NCBI GenBank assembly: GCA_964471825.1
Contig: CAYYKD010000001.1
Location: forward strand, 62,001 to 126,000
From: CAYYKD01 sp964471825
Lineage (GTDB): Bacteria; Spirochaetota; GWE2-31-10; CAYYKD01
Direction of reading: 5' to 3'
Length of the DNA stretch: 64,000 nucleotides
In this document: positions 27,712 through 37,710 of the stretch, one piece after another
How the letters are laid out: every line of letters begins with the position of its first letter
How positions within the stretch are numbered: the stretch's first letter is position 1
Made by a program: the position numbers and the translations under genes
The notes under the pieces: model-generated
The model's input: only the letters and a program-made list of their open reading frames with translations
Told to the model about the DNA's origin: nothing
The model's database searches: none

Positions 27712-30084
27712 CTAAGCTAAACTGTTCTTTGCACTTTCTCTTTCTTTTTTATAGAACAATTCAAAAATTATAGGCATAATGATAAGTGCAGAGAATGAAG
27801 TTGTTATCATTGTCACACTTATCAATAGACCAAGATACACAAGTGGAACAAAATTTGAAAACAGTAGTACCGAGAATCCCGCACACACCGAGAATGCATT
27901 ATAGATAATTGCCTTCCCTGTTGTTCTTATTATCTTATCAACCGAGGTCTGTTTATTAAAACCGACTTTATACTCATGATAGTACTCAGATATAATATGT
28001 ATAGAATAATCAATCCCTGTACCTATTGCAATTGCAGATATCATTGAAGTACCTATATCCAGTTTAATTCCAAATAACCCCATTATCCCAAAATTTGTTA
28101 AAACACTTACAATTATTGGAACTATACCTAGAATGCCTGTTTTGAGCGATCTAAAGGTTACACCAATTATCAAAATTACAGCTAATAGGGATGTAACTAT
28201 ATTCCATATTTGACCTGACACAATCAGATCGTTTACAGCAAGTTGAATATCCGCCCAACCGGAGACGGTTAGTTTATACTTTTCAGTATCAAAGTGTTTA
28301 TTAAAATTATCTCTAATATCCTTCTTAATATTTCTCATTGTTGTAGAATCAAGAGTCTTTATCTGTATGATAATTCTAGTCTCCATTGGTTCAAAGACAT
28401 CGTCAACAATAGTACTTAGATCACCATCATAGAATAAAAGATACTCCGATATTAGGCTGTTTAGTTCATTCTCATCTGATAACCTATACTTTTCAGGAAC
28501 AGATGGAATCTCATAGAAACTCTTACCGCCGCATGGCTCATCATAATGCATAACCTCATTCAATCGTTTTACAATCTCAGTAAATGCAATAACCTTACCA
28601 ACCTTATCAGAATACTTCTCTAAGATCATACTAGACAACCCGTCAAGGTCATTTAGGAAGCTATAGTCCTTTATATCGCCCGATTCCTTACCGGCTATCT
28701 TCACATCTATAACAAAGGTACCGCCAAGTTTTTTATTAAGCTCCCTGTCAGATACCCTCAATGGTGTACTCTCCTTGAAGTACTGTATTATTGAACTCTC
28801 AATTATTAGCTTAGTCGTAAAATACGCTGAGAGGATAAACACAGGAATACATACTATTAGGACAGCTTTTTTGTGATGTTTTATTATTTTTAATATGAAA
28901 CTTGTAATTTTATCTGCAATACCTGAGTCCTTCATTTGAAACTCAAAATTTATCTTAGGCAGCTTTTTTAGCAATTCTGTCCGATGAATCAATATTGCAG
29001 GCACAAGCAAAATAGTTATAAGATATGAAAAAAACACACCTAGAGCAGTAAAAATTCCAAATGTCTTTATTGGATTAATCTCGCTAGTTGCAAGTGATCC
29101 AAAGCCTGCAATAGTTGTCAACGCAGAGAGAGTCAGAGGTGTAAAAATCTTCTTTAAACTCTCAATAACAACAGAGGCATTTCTATCCTTATCAAAATTT
29201 GATTCCTTTGATATCCCGTCATAGTAGTGAGTTACAAGGTGAATACCGTATGCACTACCGACGGCTATCAGGAGTACAGGTATCACAGTTGCTACAAGTG
29301 ATAAACTAAACCCCATAAGAGTCATGAGCCCTATCGTCCATATAGAACTTATAACTACAGTTAACAGGGGATAGAATATACCGCCAAAATTTCCAAATGC
29401 AAAAAACAGAACAATTATCAACACAACTATAACAAATGGGATGAGAAATATTATATCTCTAATCATGAACCTACCCATCATTACAATTATCGCAGGCTCC
29501 CCTGTTATGTAGATATTAATATTACTGTCTTTTATGCTACTCGTAATTTTCTCAACTTCTTTAAATATCCGCTGTTTTGCCTTGATATCCATCTTTGACT
29601 TAAGATTAATTACTATACCGGACAACTTCTTATCCTGTGAGATAATGTTATCCTTAAAAATCTTCCATGACTCAATTCGTGAATCGATCAATTCATAGTC
29701 GTATCCATTGCCATTATCTTCAGCAAGCTTTGATACAACAACCCCATTTTCATCGCCATCTACAAAATCTATCCCGGTAATTGACAGTACACTATGAACA
29801 CCGTCTACCTGTTCAATATTATCAGTCAACTTTGCTATGATCTCAAATACATGATCATTATAGACTGTCCCCTCTTTGACTTCAACGCCTACAATAATCC
29901 TATCTGTACCGCCAAACTTGTTTTCGATATCCTCAAAGGCCAGATTTGACTGATGTGTTTTGGGAAGAAAAATTCTTACATCATTATTTATCCTAACATC
30001 TTTCAGTTGCCAGCCCAAAAATACAGTAATGATTACCGTTATCCCGATTATTAAACCATAACCCGCATTAAAAAACTTTTTCAC
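27712..30084 (-). CDS. RND-superfamily (MMPL-type) transporter
   Basis: 790 residues arranged as two repeats, each of one helix, a large periplasmic domain and five helices (helices near 8-26 and 205-370; then 405-425 and 640-780), the RND/MMPL layout. G-S-A-Y-G-I-H and G-T-G-I-D-Y-S-I-H occur at equivalent places in the two halves. Such proteins export lipids, hopanoids or drugs. The start is GTG with AAGGAG seven bases upstream. A TetR operator (30105-30122) lies just before it, and its partners are the LolA-like protein and barrel downstream. Confidence 0.87.
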   Translation of the reverse strand: MKKFFNAGYGLIIGITVIITVFLGWQLKDVRINNDVRIFLPKTHQSNLAFEDIENKFGGTDRIIVGVEVKEGTVYNDHVFEIIAKLTDNIEQVDGVHSVLSITGIDFVDGDENGVVVSKLAEDNGNGYDYELIDSRIESWKIFKDNIISQDKKLSGIVINLKSKMDIKAKQRIFKEVEKITSSIKDSNINIYITGEPAIIVMMGRFMIRDIIFLIPFVIVVLIIVLFFAFGNFGGIFYPLLTVVISSIWTIGLMTLMGFSLSLVATVIPVLLIAVGSAYGIHLVTHYYDGISKESNFDKDRNASVVIESLKKIFTPLTLSALTTIAGFGSLATSEINPIKTFGIFTALGVFFSYLITILLVPAILIHRTELLKKLPKINFEFQMKDSGIADKITSFILKIIKHHKKAVLIVCIPVFILSAYFTTKLIIESSIIQYFKESTPLRVSDRELNKKLGGTFVIDVKIAGKESGDIKDYSFLNDLDGLSSMILEKYSDKVGKVIAFTEIVKRLNEVMHYDEPCGGKSFYEIPSVPEKYRLSDENELNSLISEYLLFYDGDLSTIVDDVFEPMETRIIIQIKTLDSTTMRNIKKDIRDNFNKHFDTEKYKLTVSGWADIQLAVNDLIVSGQIWNIVTSLLAVILIIGVTFRSLKTGILGIVPIIVSVLTNFGIMGLFGIKLDIGTSMISAIAIGTGIDYSIHIISEYYHEYKVGFNKQTSVDKIIRTTGKAIIYNAFSVCAGFSVLLFSNFVPLVYLGLLISVTMITTSFSALIIMPIIFELFYKKERESAKNSLA

Positions 30085-30104
30085 CTTATATCTCCTTTTG
30101 CAAA

Positions 30105-30122
30105 TGACTGACTAGTCAATCA
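30105..30122. promoter_or_regulatory. TetR-type operator, copy 1
   Basis: TGACTGACTAGTCAATCA, a palindromic site centred on the CTAG. It matches the second copy at 30738-30755 in 15 of 18 positions (consensus TGACTGAYTRGTCAWTCA). It is between tetR and the RND gene, so it can control the transporter. Confidence 0.65.
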
Positions 30123-30141
30123 TCTATATTTTTTAAAAAAA

Positions 30142-30720
30142 CTAAACCGTTATCAGGCTCATTATTTTTGATAATGAACTCTGCAAATCTTCCTCTGTTA
30201 ACTTACTGTCAGATAGAATATCCCTTTTCCAGACAGTCTCTGTAAACCCAAATATTAGCGTTGATGCAAATCTTACATCAATCTCCTTCAACTCGATCTC
30301 CTTCTTTTTTATACCCCAATTAATAATTGTACTTATGCTTGAGATGATCCTCTCAAATATCTCATCAAGAATCCGCTTGATATTGCGATCCTCAAGCTCA
30401 GAGAATGCCTTATAGATAATTCTATAAATTCCCTCTGTTTCTTTCCGTCTATTATAGAAGTTTTTGACTATAATAGTCAGATTTTCTGAGATTCTATTTA
30501 ACTCACTTACATTTTCAAAGTAGATTGCCGCCATCTTATCCCCAATGCTCAAGATTACTTCCGTAAATATCTCCTGCTTGCTCTTAAAGTAGAGATAGAT
30601 AGTACCCTGAGCAACACCGGCCTCTTTTGCAATCATTGCTGTTTTCATTGACTGATAGTTCTCTGTTGATAGCACCTTTATTGCTGATTCTATAATTAGG
30701 TTTTTTTTATCATCCGACAT
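30142..30720 (-). CDS. TetR-family transcriptional repressor
   Basis: 192 residues. The N-terminal helix-turn-helix domain includes T-A-M-I-A-K-E-A-G-V-A-Q-G-T-I-Y-L-Y-F, the TetR recognition region (about residues 26-44), and the rest is the helical ligand-binding/dimer domain. It should repress the RND-LolA-barrel operon downstream and itself, since matching operators lie on both sides. An ATG at 30756 would add 12 residues but coincides with the operator; the ATG at 30720 has GGAG six bases upstream and is chosen. Confidence 0.9.
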   Translation of the reverse strand: MSDDKKNLIIESAIKVLSTENYQSMKTAMIAKEAGVAQGTIYLYFKSKQEIFTEVILSIGDKMAAIYFENVSELNRISENLTIIVKNFYNRRKETEGIYRIIYKAFSELEDRNIKRILDEIFERIISSISTIINWGIKKKEIELKEIDVRFASTLIFGFTETVWKRDILSDSKLTEEDLQSSLSKIMSLITV

Positions 30721-30737
30721 TTTACGCTCCGAATTTA

Positions 30738-30755
30738 TGACTGATTGGTCATTCA
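30738..30755. promoter_or_regulatory. TetR-type operator, copy 2
   Basis: TGACTGATTGGTCATTCA lies 18 bases upstream of the chosen tetR start. With copy 1 it forms a matched pair flanking the gene, as expected for an autoregulated TetR system. Confidence 0.65.
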
Positions 30756-30813
30756 TAAATATAATATATACTTACTTAAAAGTCAATTATTTTATTACCA
30801 ATTTTCGAATACT

Positions 30814-33800
30814 TTACAAAGTAAGCAAGTCGATTATTTTATCATAGTTGTAGGACTCAGCATTATTGATTATTTCTTTTGCCAAATCATTATCATCTAG
30901 ATTATTTTTATTTATATACTCAACCATATCAAAGGACAAGCCCTGTTCGGCTAAAACTAAAACATCATTCTTTTGTTGACTCGTCCATTCTCTTTTAGCA
31001 ACACTCCGATTATCAAGAAATTTAGATTTATCAAATTGCACAGCCGGACTATTGTTATCTTGATCTGAATTGTACTTAATATTAAGATGCTTAGAAATCG
31101 AATCCAATATCTCTTCTTCCTTAAATGGCTTCCTGATGAAATCATCTGCTCCGGCATCGAGCATTTCATCCCTATATTCACTAAATGCATGAGCTGTAAG
31201 TGCCACAATTTTAATATTCATAAGCTCGGAGTCCATTTTTATTTGTTTTGTTGCCTCAACCCCATCCATTATCGGCATTCTCCAATCCATAAATATAAGA
31301 TCCGGATGCCATCGTCTGGCGGTTTCTATAGCCTCAACCCCATTTATCGCTATTTCTGTTTGGAACCCTGCATTCTCTAGTATTTCCTTGAGAAGCAAAC
31401 TGTTTTCATATTGATCCTCTACTATCAATATTCTATTTAAACTGTTATTTTCTGACTTTATTTTACACTTTTTTAGAGTTTCATTATTTTTCAGTACATT
31501 CAGCTTATCAACAACGCCTATCGGTATGCAAAATGTAAAGACAGATCCAACATCAATTTTACTTTCAACTTCGATTGTACCTTTAAGAAGTTCAAGATAT
31601 TGTTTCGTTATTGAGAGCCCAAGTCCTGCCCCGCTGGTACTTAATGACTTCTGAGTAAGCCTCTCAAATGGAGTGAATATTTTATCTATGTCCTCCTCTT
31701 CGATCCCAACACCGGTATCCTCAATTCGACAGACCAATAAAATTTTATCAGCTTCATCCATTGGCTTATAATTTAACTCAATTTTTACATAACCCTGTTC
31801 TGTATATTTAATCGAGTTATTAATTAGGTTAATAAATATCTGTCTTATCTTTAACTCATCAGAGCTAACATACCTAACAAACTTTGATGATCTATCAAAA
31901 TATAACGATATTCCTTTTTCGGCTGCTTTGATTTTCATCATGTCGACAACCTCATTAATCATCATGTCAAGATCAAACGCCTTAGACTCAACCTGTGTAT
32001 GTCCTGACTCGATCTTTGATACCTCCAGGATATTATCAATTAAACTTAGCAGATGCTCTGAACTTTTAATAATTATATCAAGCTTATTTCTATGGTCTGC
32101 AGATTCAGTTTCATCTTTTCTTAATAGTTTACTAAAACCAAGTATGGAGTTAAACGGAGTTCTCATCTCATGGCTCATGTTTGCAAGAAACATACTCTTG
32201 GAGTTGTTTGCCTTCTCAGCCTCATCTTTTTTCTGCTTTAACTCTTCTTCAATTATTTTCCTGTTTCTTATTTCCTCATTTAATAACGCTGTCCTCTCCT
32301 CTACTATCTCCTCAAGATTGTCTCTGTACTCAATTAACTCTCTCTCCGATGCCTTACTCTTTGTTATATCAAGTTCAAGTCCGTCATATACGATAGTCCC
32401 ATCCGGCATTTTGCGGGGTGCTGATGTTATAAGACCCCACCGTTCTTTTCCTGACGGCAGCCTAAATCTAGCCTCAAAACTAAACTGCGTAAGACTCTTT
32501 AATGAATTTATTTCAATATCCGTAAATCTGACAATATCCTCATCAAATATCTGATTATACAACTTAAATGGATCTGACAACACCTCATCAGGTCTTATCT
32601 CATGGAGTTGCTCAACGCCCTCACTTATATATAGAAATTTTCTATTATTTCCACTCTCATCTATCTCAACGCGATATATCATTCCGTGAGGAAGATTAGA
32701 GGCTATATTTTTTAGCTGCCTCTCTTTTTCATTGATTAGATACTCGGCATTATTTTTTTCAATCACTGAACTAATAAGTCTTGAGATCGGTTTCAATAAA
32801 GAGATGTCCGTCTCATCCCAATAACCCGCATTGTTTAGATGTTCAAGTCCAAGAAACCCATACAATTTATTATCAATAAAAATCGGATATAATACAAAAG
32901 ATGCTATCCCCATCTCTTGAAATAGAGTTCTTATTCGTTCATATTCAATCCCGGTTATATCACTTACTAATATATGATGTCCGCTATTTAGGATTTCCAG
33001 CCATTCTTTAAAAAATATCGAAGGAATTTCTCGATATGAATCTTGATAAGGGGACACACCATCATTGCACCACTCATTCTTTATATGTAATACTGCTTCA
33101 TCCTCAGCACACACTACCATAAAGACCCTGCTTGCTTGAAGTTCTCTACCGATTACTTCAATTGTCTCCGAGACAAATAGATCAATTGATAATACGCTCA
33201 AACCCAGTGATGAAATTTTTGATAACAGCTGTTCGTATACCAACTTCTTATTTAACTCATTCTCCCTCTTTTTTATAACATCTGCCATATTGTGAAATCT
33301 TTCCAGCAGATCGTTGGCCTCATCTATTTCAAATTTATAATTAACACGATCATATCTATCCTCTGTTAACTCCTCTGTTATATACTCTAATCTCTTTATT
33401 GCCTCGATAGCATACCTGATTGTTCGATTTGAAAAAACGAGCGAAAATAATATTATCACAATAATCACAACCATAGGAAAAAGTATCCTAAGAATTGTAA
33501 AATATACACTATTTGCATCCTGATAGATAATAATTGCCCAATTGGACTGAGAAGAAAAGTTTATATAACAGATGTATTCTTTTCCATAATATCTTGCCTG
33601 TTCTTGCAATATCGCATTCTTAAATTTGCCTTTGAATCTCCTGAAGTTATGATCGCTATCGCCGGTCTCTACAAATCTTTTATCTGTATGCCCGATATAT
33701 GTACCATTTTGATCTAGAATTGCAATCTCTATGTCCTTAGTTAGTTTTACAGACTCTATCTCCTCAACAAATTTTGTAAGATCGATATCCATTGTCAATA

Positions 33801-34278
33801 TATAATCATCAAGCGGTACTGATAATGTTGCAACCTGTTTATTTATAGTTGGCGAAAGAAAACTAGGCCCCCAATATATCTGCCCCGATTCTACTACCTT
33901 TTTGAAATACTCATATCCTGAGATATCAAAATTTATCATTTCATCATCATGTGGAAAAATCTCCCTAACAAACCCGTCTCTATTTGAGAGATATGCAGAT
34001 AAAATCTCATCATTAACATCTACCAGATGTTGTATCATGTGTTTACTATCGCTCTTTGTCTTGAAATCATGCCGGATAAGATTTAGTATCTGATCATAGA
34101 AGTTTTTTAGTCTTGCATCAATTGAGTATGTCAGGATCGTATTTGTCTGTCTGAACTTGTCATTTAAGATCCTATTGATAGAAATAGTTGTTAATGGAAA
34201 CAGGACAAGCACTATGATTATTATTGGTAATACTAACCCAAGAACACTATTATATATAGTTATCTTTTTCAGCCTCAT
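30814..34278 (-). CDS. Hybrid sensor histidine kinase (Cache-GAF-PAS-HK-REC)
   Basis: 1154 residues. Helices at about 12-35 and 262-283 enclose a periplasmic dCache-like sensor. A HAMP-like linker follows, then a GAF domain (about 350-510), a PAS domain with PAC (520-645), a coiled coil, and a HisKA motif M-S-H703-E-M-R-T-P-F. The ATPase domain has N821, D-T-G-V-G (854-858) and G-A-G-L-G-L-S (883-889). A receiver domain (about 948-1065) carries phospho-acceptor D998 and K1050. A tail of about 85 residues is unassigned. It follows a binding-protein lipoprotein gene by 6 bases, so that protein may present its ligand to the sensor domain. No separate response regulator is adjacent. Confidence 0.92.
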   Translation of the reverse strand: MRLKKITIYNSVLGLVLPIIIIVLVLFPLTTISINRILNDKFRQTNTILTYSIDARLKNFYDQILNLIRHDFKTKSDSKHMIQHLVDVNDEILSAYLSNRDGFVREIFPHDDEMINFDISGYEYFKKVVESGQIYWGPSFLSPTINKQVATLSVPLDDYILTMDIDLTKFVEEIESVKLTKDIEIAILDQNGTYIGHTDKRFVETGDSDHNFRRFKGKFKNAILQEQARYYGKEYICYINFSSQSNWAIIIYQDANSVYFTILRILFPMVVIIVIILFSLVFSNRTIRYAIEAIKRLEYITEELTEDRYDRVNYKFEIDEANDLLERFHNMADVIKKRENELNKKLVYEQLLSKISSLGLSVLSIDLFVSETIEVIGRELQASRVFMVVCAEDEAVLHIKNEWCNDGVSPYQDSYREIPSIFFKEWLEILNSGHHILVSDITGIEYERIRTLFQEMGIASFVLYPIFIDNKLYGFLGLEHLNNAGYWDETDISLLKPISRLISSVIEKNNAEYLINEKERQLKNIASNLPHGMIYRVEIDESGNNRKFLYISEGVEQLHEIRPDEVLSDPFKLYNQIFDEDIVRFTDIEINSLKSLTQFSFEARFRLPSGKERWGLITSAPRKMPDGTIVYDGLELDITKSKASERELIEYRDNLEEIVEERTALLNEEIRNRKIIEEELKQKKDEAEKANNSKSMFLANMSHEMRTPFNSILGFSKLLRKDETESADHRNKLDIIIKSSEHLLSLIDNILEVSKIESGHTQVESKAFDLDMMINEVVDMMKIKAAEKGISLYFDRSSKFVRYVSSDELKIRQIFINLINNSIKYTEQGYVKIELNYKPMDEADKILLVCRIEDTGVGIEEEDIDKIFTPFERLTQKSLSTSGAGLGLSITKQYLELLKGTIEVESKIDVGSVFTFCIPIGVVDKLNVLKNNETLKKCKIKSENNSLNRILIVEDQYENSLLLKEILENAGFQTEIAINGVEAIETARRWHPDLIFMDWRMPIMDGVEATKQIKMDSELMNIKIVALTAHAFSEYRDEMLDAGADDFIRKPFKEEEILDSISKHLNIKYNSDQDNNSPAVQFDKSKFLDNRSVAKREWTSQQKNDVLVLAEQGLSFDMVEYINKNNLDDNDLAKEIINNAESYNYDKIIDLLTL

Positions 34279-34284
34279 TAAAAC

Positions 34285-35463
34285 CTACTTTAACTTTTCA
34301 TATTTTCCATCTTTCACAATTGTCTTCTCTAAATTTCTCTTGCAATCACCATATTCATCAATTTCAAAATTATCAACTATACCGGTAAAAAACTTTTTCT
34401 GAATAATATATTTTTTAAGTCTGTCCGGATCAGTTGTACCTGCTTTTAATATTGAATTTATTATTAACTCTGTAAGTTCATAGGTATAGTCTGACATAAA
34501 CGATGTCTCAACATCATAGACCTCACGATATTGTCTATAATATCTTCCATATGGAGTATCTGAGTATTTTTCAGGTTCGTAGAACCCGATTATCCTGGTA
34601 CCCTCACCAAATCTTCCACTATGTTCTAAAAAATTACTGGTCTTTGTCCATGAAGTCCCATAGTAAACCACATCTGCAATATCTCTTTTTAATATCTGAA
34701 TTAATTTACCGCTGTCTATACCGCTTGCTATAAATACTACTGCATCCGGTCTCTTGTCTCTCAGACTATCAGAAATTTGTCGATATCCATCATTTGTTTT
34801 ATCTTGAAAATCATTGGTATATACAATCGATTTACCTGCACTTTCTACTGAAGATTTTAGTGAATTGTAGAGTGGTATTGAATAATCTCTATTTGCAGTG
34901 TCGTAGATTGCTGCAATATTTTGTACTCCATCATCTATCATATACCCGGCCGTTTCTAAACCCAGTTGATCTGCATCTCCCGTAGTTCTGATAATATAAT
35001 CATCGATACCGGTCAATTTTGAGGATGAAATTGTTGAACTAAGGATCAATAACTTATTTGTTGATGAAGCCTTAGCGGATTCCTTAATGGAAGCTGAAGC
35101 CTTAATAAATTCCAGCCCCGGTGAACTGGTAAGTTGAGTAATAACAATTGATATCCCTTCTTTTTTAAACTCTGCTGCTATTTCTTCTGCAGATATGCTG
35201 TTTTCAGAGTAGTCCTTTGAAACAAGAATAATCTCTTTTTGAAAGAACTGTTTATTTTCATTATAATTATTAATTGCAAGTACAGCAGCGTTTCTTGCCG
35301 ATATACCCATAGACGAATATTTACCTGTAAGACTCCCGATAAATCCGATCTTTATCTTAGTATTTAAGCAGCCGGAAATAGATAAAAAAATAGATAAAAA
35401 TACAAATATAAATATAAATTTTGCAAGGAATTTTAGTAACATTCTCATAATCACATTCCTCAT
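34285..35463 (-). CDS. Branched-chain amino-acid-type binding lipoprotein
   Basis: 392 residues. The signal ends in the lipobox L-S-I-S-G-C (Cys at about 32). The mature part has the Leu/Ile/Val-binding (Peripla_BP_6) fold opening K-I-G-F-I-G-S-L-T-G-K-Y-S-S-M-G-I-S-A-R, with the later G-I-S-I-V-I-T-Q-L-T-S-S-P and A-A-I-Y-D-T-A-N segments. No ABC permease or ATPase gene is near; instead a sensor kinase follows after six bases. It is therefore more likely a ligand receptor for that kinase than a transport component. Ligand unknown. Confidence 0.86.
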   Translation of the reverse strand: MRNVIMRMLLKFLAKFIFIFVFLSIFLSISGCLNTKIKIGFIGSLTGKYSSMGISARNAAVLAINNYNENKQFFQKEIILVSKDYSENSISAEEIAAEFKKEGISIVITQLTSSPGLEFIKASASIKESAKASSTNKLLILSSTISSSKLTGIDDYIIRTTGDADQLGLETAGYMIDDGVQNIAAIYDTANRDYSIPLYNSLKSSVESAGKSIVYTNDFQDKTNDGYRQISDSLRDKRPDAVVFIASGIDSGKLIQILKRDIADVVYYGTSWTKTSNFLEHSGRFGEGTRIIGFYEPEKYSDTPYGRYYRQYREVYDVETSFMSDYTYELTELIINSILKAGTTDPDRLKKYIIQKKFFTGIVDNFEIDEYGDCKRNLEKTIVKDGKYEKLK

Positions 35464-35478
35464 ATCTCAATAAACCCC

Positions 35479-35512
35479 AAAAAAAAACTACAGATGAATT
35501 ATACAACTGTAG
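35479..35512 (-). terminator. Rho-independent terminator after flhG
   Basis: On the minus strand CTACAG (35512-35507) pairs with CTGTAG (35493-35488), with inner TG/CA pairing, and nine T residues follow (35487-35479). It closes the flagellar cluster just before the binding-protein gene. Confidence 0.7.
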
Positions 35513-35562
35513 CATTATTAAATCAATTTATTTCTAATATTTTTCTTAATGACTATAAGTCA

Positions 35563-35597
35563 CTTCTAAAAACCTTATCTTTTAAGGTTTTTAGAAG
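35563..35597. terminator. Strong 15-bp hairpin downstream of flhG
   Basis: CTTCTAAAAACCTTA (35563-35577) is perfectly inverted at 35583-35597 around a 5-base loop. No T-run follows on either strand. It may protect the 3' end of the flagellar mRNA or assist the terminator 50 bases further on. Confidence 0.5.
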
Positions 35598-35627
35598 CTC
35601 AAACCTATTCCTATACCTATCTTGTAA

Positions 35628-36497
35628 CTACTTTGCCCCCATAAGACGCATCATAAAATCTTTTATTCCACTACCCTCTTTGTATTCAATCCCCTCTAGT
35701 CTTGAAACAATATGTTTTAAACAAATAGATGCCTTACAGTTTGGATCAAGCACAAAAAAAGGTGTCTGTCTGATTACGCCTTGCGGCACAACGGGATCAT
35801 TATAGATTATCCCAAGATTATCAACCTTGACATTTAAGAATTGCCCTGCAATTCCAATAACCCGTTCAGCTACTTTTCTTCCTTCAAATATTGTATTAAC
35901 TCGATTAACAACAAGTTTGATTTCCAACGATGGATTATTTACCTCAGTTGAAATGATCTTTATTATCCCATAGGCATCTGTGATCGCAGTAGGTTCCGGT
36001 GTCGTGATTACAATAACCTCTTCAGCTGCTGCAATAAACGATAGAACATTCTGCCCTACACCTGCACCGGTATCAACTATAATTATATCAGCATAACTAA
36101 GACTCTCAATTTCACTTACAAAGCCCTCTCTCTCTTCATCTGTTAGATTAGCAACCTTCGAAAATCCTGAGGCACCTGCAACTATATCTATACCATAATT
36201 AGTCTCAATTATTATATCTTTCATAGTTTTCTGCTTCTTTATTATATGAAACAGATTATACTTTGGGATTATACCAAGACAGACATTGACATTTGCAAGA
36301 CCTAGATCGGCATCCATAACAATTACTTTTTTACCCATCTTTGCAAAAGCTATCCCCATATTAACTGCAATATTAGTTTTACCAACACCACCCTTACCAC
36401 TTGTTACTGTTATTATTCTGGTCTTCTTACCTGATTTAATAGTTTTTTTATCAATTGTGTTCATCATTTTTCTTAGGTTTTCTGCCTGATCAACCAT
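35628..36497 (-). CDS. flhG: Flagellar number regulator FlhG (FleN/YlxH), MinD-like ATPase
   Basis: 289 residues, a ParA/MinD-type ATPase. The deviant Walker A motif T-S-G-K-G-G-V-G-K-T-N-I-A-V-N lies at about residues 31-45, and V-M-D-A-D-L-G-L-A-N-V and V-D-T-G-A-G-V are the switch regions. FlhG partners FlhF to set flagellar number and position. It is the last gene of the cluster, 17 bases after flhF with an AGGAG site, and is followed by a terminator. Confidence 0.94.
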   Translation of the reverse strand: MVDQAENLRKMMNTIDKKTIKSGKKTRIITVTSGKGGVGKTNIAVNMGIAFAKMGKKVIVMDADLGLANVNVCLGIIPKYNLFHIIKKQKTMKDIIIETNYGIDIVAGASGFSKVANLTDEEREGFVSEIESLSYADIIIVDTGAGVGQNVLSFIAAAEEVIVITTPEPTAITDAYGIIKIISTEVNNPSLEIKLVVNRVNTIFEGRKVAERVIGIAGQFLNVKVDNLGIIYNDPVVPQGVIRQTPFFVLDPNCKASICLKHIVSRLEGIEYKEGSGIKDFMMRLMGAK

Positions 36498-36514
36498 CTC
36501 GTTTCTCCTGTATC

Positions 36515-37696
36515 TTATATCGGATCATTACTAAAATATATCGAAGGATCAAATCCTTTTAGCCGCTCAAGCAATATGCTTCTGCCGGCCTTCTTTATGT
36601 CATTAGGGACTTTTTGACCATCCGTCAAATATCTCAGGGTCTTCTTTCGGCTTATTGTTTCATTTAACAACGCCCCAAATGTCTCAGACTCATCAAGTTT
36701 TGTTATAATAACACCCTGAAAGTCAAAAACCTCAAAACTCTTAAAAATCTTAGATACTTCTCGCGGTTTTGTAACAGCACTTATCGTTAAAAGGCACTCA
36801 TAATCACATCGCTGTAACTCTAGCATCTTTTTCATCTTTGCAATATTTATCTCATCCTGCTGACTTCTGCCTATCGTATCAACCAATATCAGATCAGCAT
36901 TTGATAAGTCTACAATCTTTTGCAGCTCAAGATTATCCTCTGCATTTGACATCGGTGTTGACATATACTCTGCATATTTTTCCAATTGGTATTTTGCACC
37001 TATTCTAAATCCATCAATGGTTATCAACTCGACATTCAGCTTCTCTCTGATCGAATTTGCCGCAAGTTTTGCTACAGTAGTTGTCTTACCAACCCCAGTC
37101 GGCCCGATCAATATTACAACTTTTTTTTCGCCCTCTTTTGCCAATGGTTTAAGAGTTAACTTTATATTATTTAAAATATAGTTTATAACAATTTTATGCA
37201 GGTAACTTCTCTCTGATATCTGTGAAAGTGATAATGAACACTCAACATGATCTATCACTTCATTAATAAAATCGTCATAAAACTCATTTTCTTTAAGGAT
37301 TTCTTTCAACCTCAGCAATTCTGTATGGGTATTCGCTGATCCGACAGGTTGACCCGATATTTTCTGCTCAATATTGTCAAGCTTACTCATTAATGACTTA
37401 AGTGTGTCCTCCGAGATTGCTGACGGCTCGTTTTTGACTTCAATCTCTTTTAAATTATCCATTTTTTTTAAAGGCTTATTGTAAGATGGTATCCCCAGAC
37501 CCTCTTTATATTTCTTTAGCATTATATCATCCGAAACACTATATTTTACCTTAATTAATTTTTTCCTTCCAAATCCCAATACACCGCCGACAAAGTGATC
37601 CTCAGAACTAAGCATGGTGGCAGAATCCCCATAATCCCGCTTAATTAACGATCTAGCCTCTTCCAGGCTCTTAGCAATTACTTCCCTATAATACAT
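36515..37696 (-). CDS. flhF: Flagellar SRP-like GTPase FlhF
   Basis: 393 residues. The N-terminal basic region is followed by the NG GTPase domain with G1 L-I-G-P-T-G-V-G-K-T-T-T-V-A-K-L (about residue 200), L-V-D-T-I-G-R-S (G3) and T-K-L-D-E-S (G4). FlhF directs polar placement and early assembly of the flagellar basal body. The ATG at 37696 follows GGAGG by five bases. It is flanked by flhA and flhG as usual. Confidence 0.95.
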   Translation of the reverse strand: MYYREVIAKSLEEARSLIKRDYGDSATMLSSEDHFVGGVLGFGRKKLIKVKYSVSDDIMLKKYKEGLGIPSYNKPLKKMDNLKEIEVKNEPSAISEDTLKSLMSKLDNIEQKISGQPVGSANTHTELLRLKEILKENEFYDDFINEVIDHVECSLSLSQISERSYLHKIVINYILNNIKLTLKPLAKEGEKKVVILIGPTGVGKTTTVAKLAANSIREKLNVELITIDGFRIGAKYQLEKYAEYMSTPMSNAEDNLELQKIVDLSNADLILVDTIGRSQQDEINIAKMKKMLELQRCDYECLLTISAVTKPREVSKIFKSFEVFDFQGVIITKLDESETFGALLNETISRKKTLRYLTDGQKVPNDIKKAGRSILLERLKGFDPSIYFSNDPI

Positions 37697-37710
37697 CAAT
37701 TCCTCCGGTC

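Noticed and set aside
30720..30756. Longer TetR start at 30756
   Set aside because: That ATG is inside the operator and has no ribosome site, while the ATG at 30720 has GGAG at ideal spacing.
31928..32554. Open frame of 208 codons on the plus strand
   Set aside because: It lies wholly antisense to the hybrid kinase, has Ser/Leu-rich low-complexity composition and no ribosome site.
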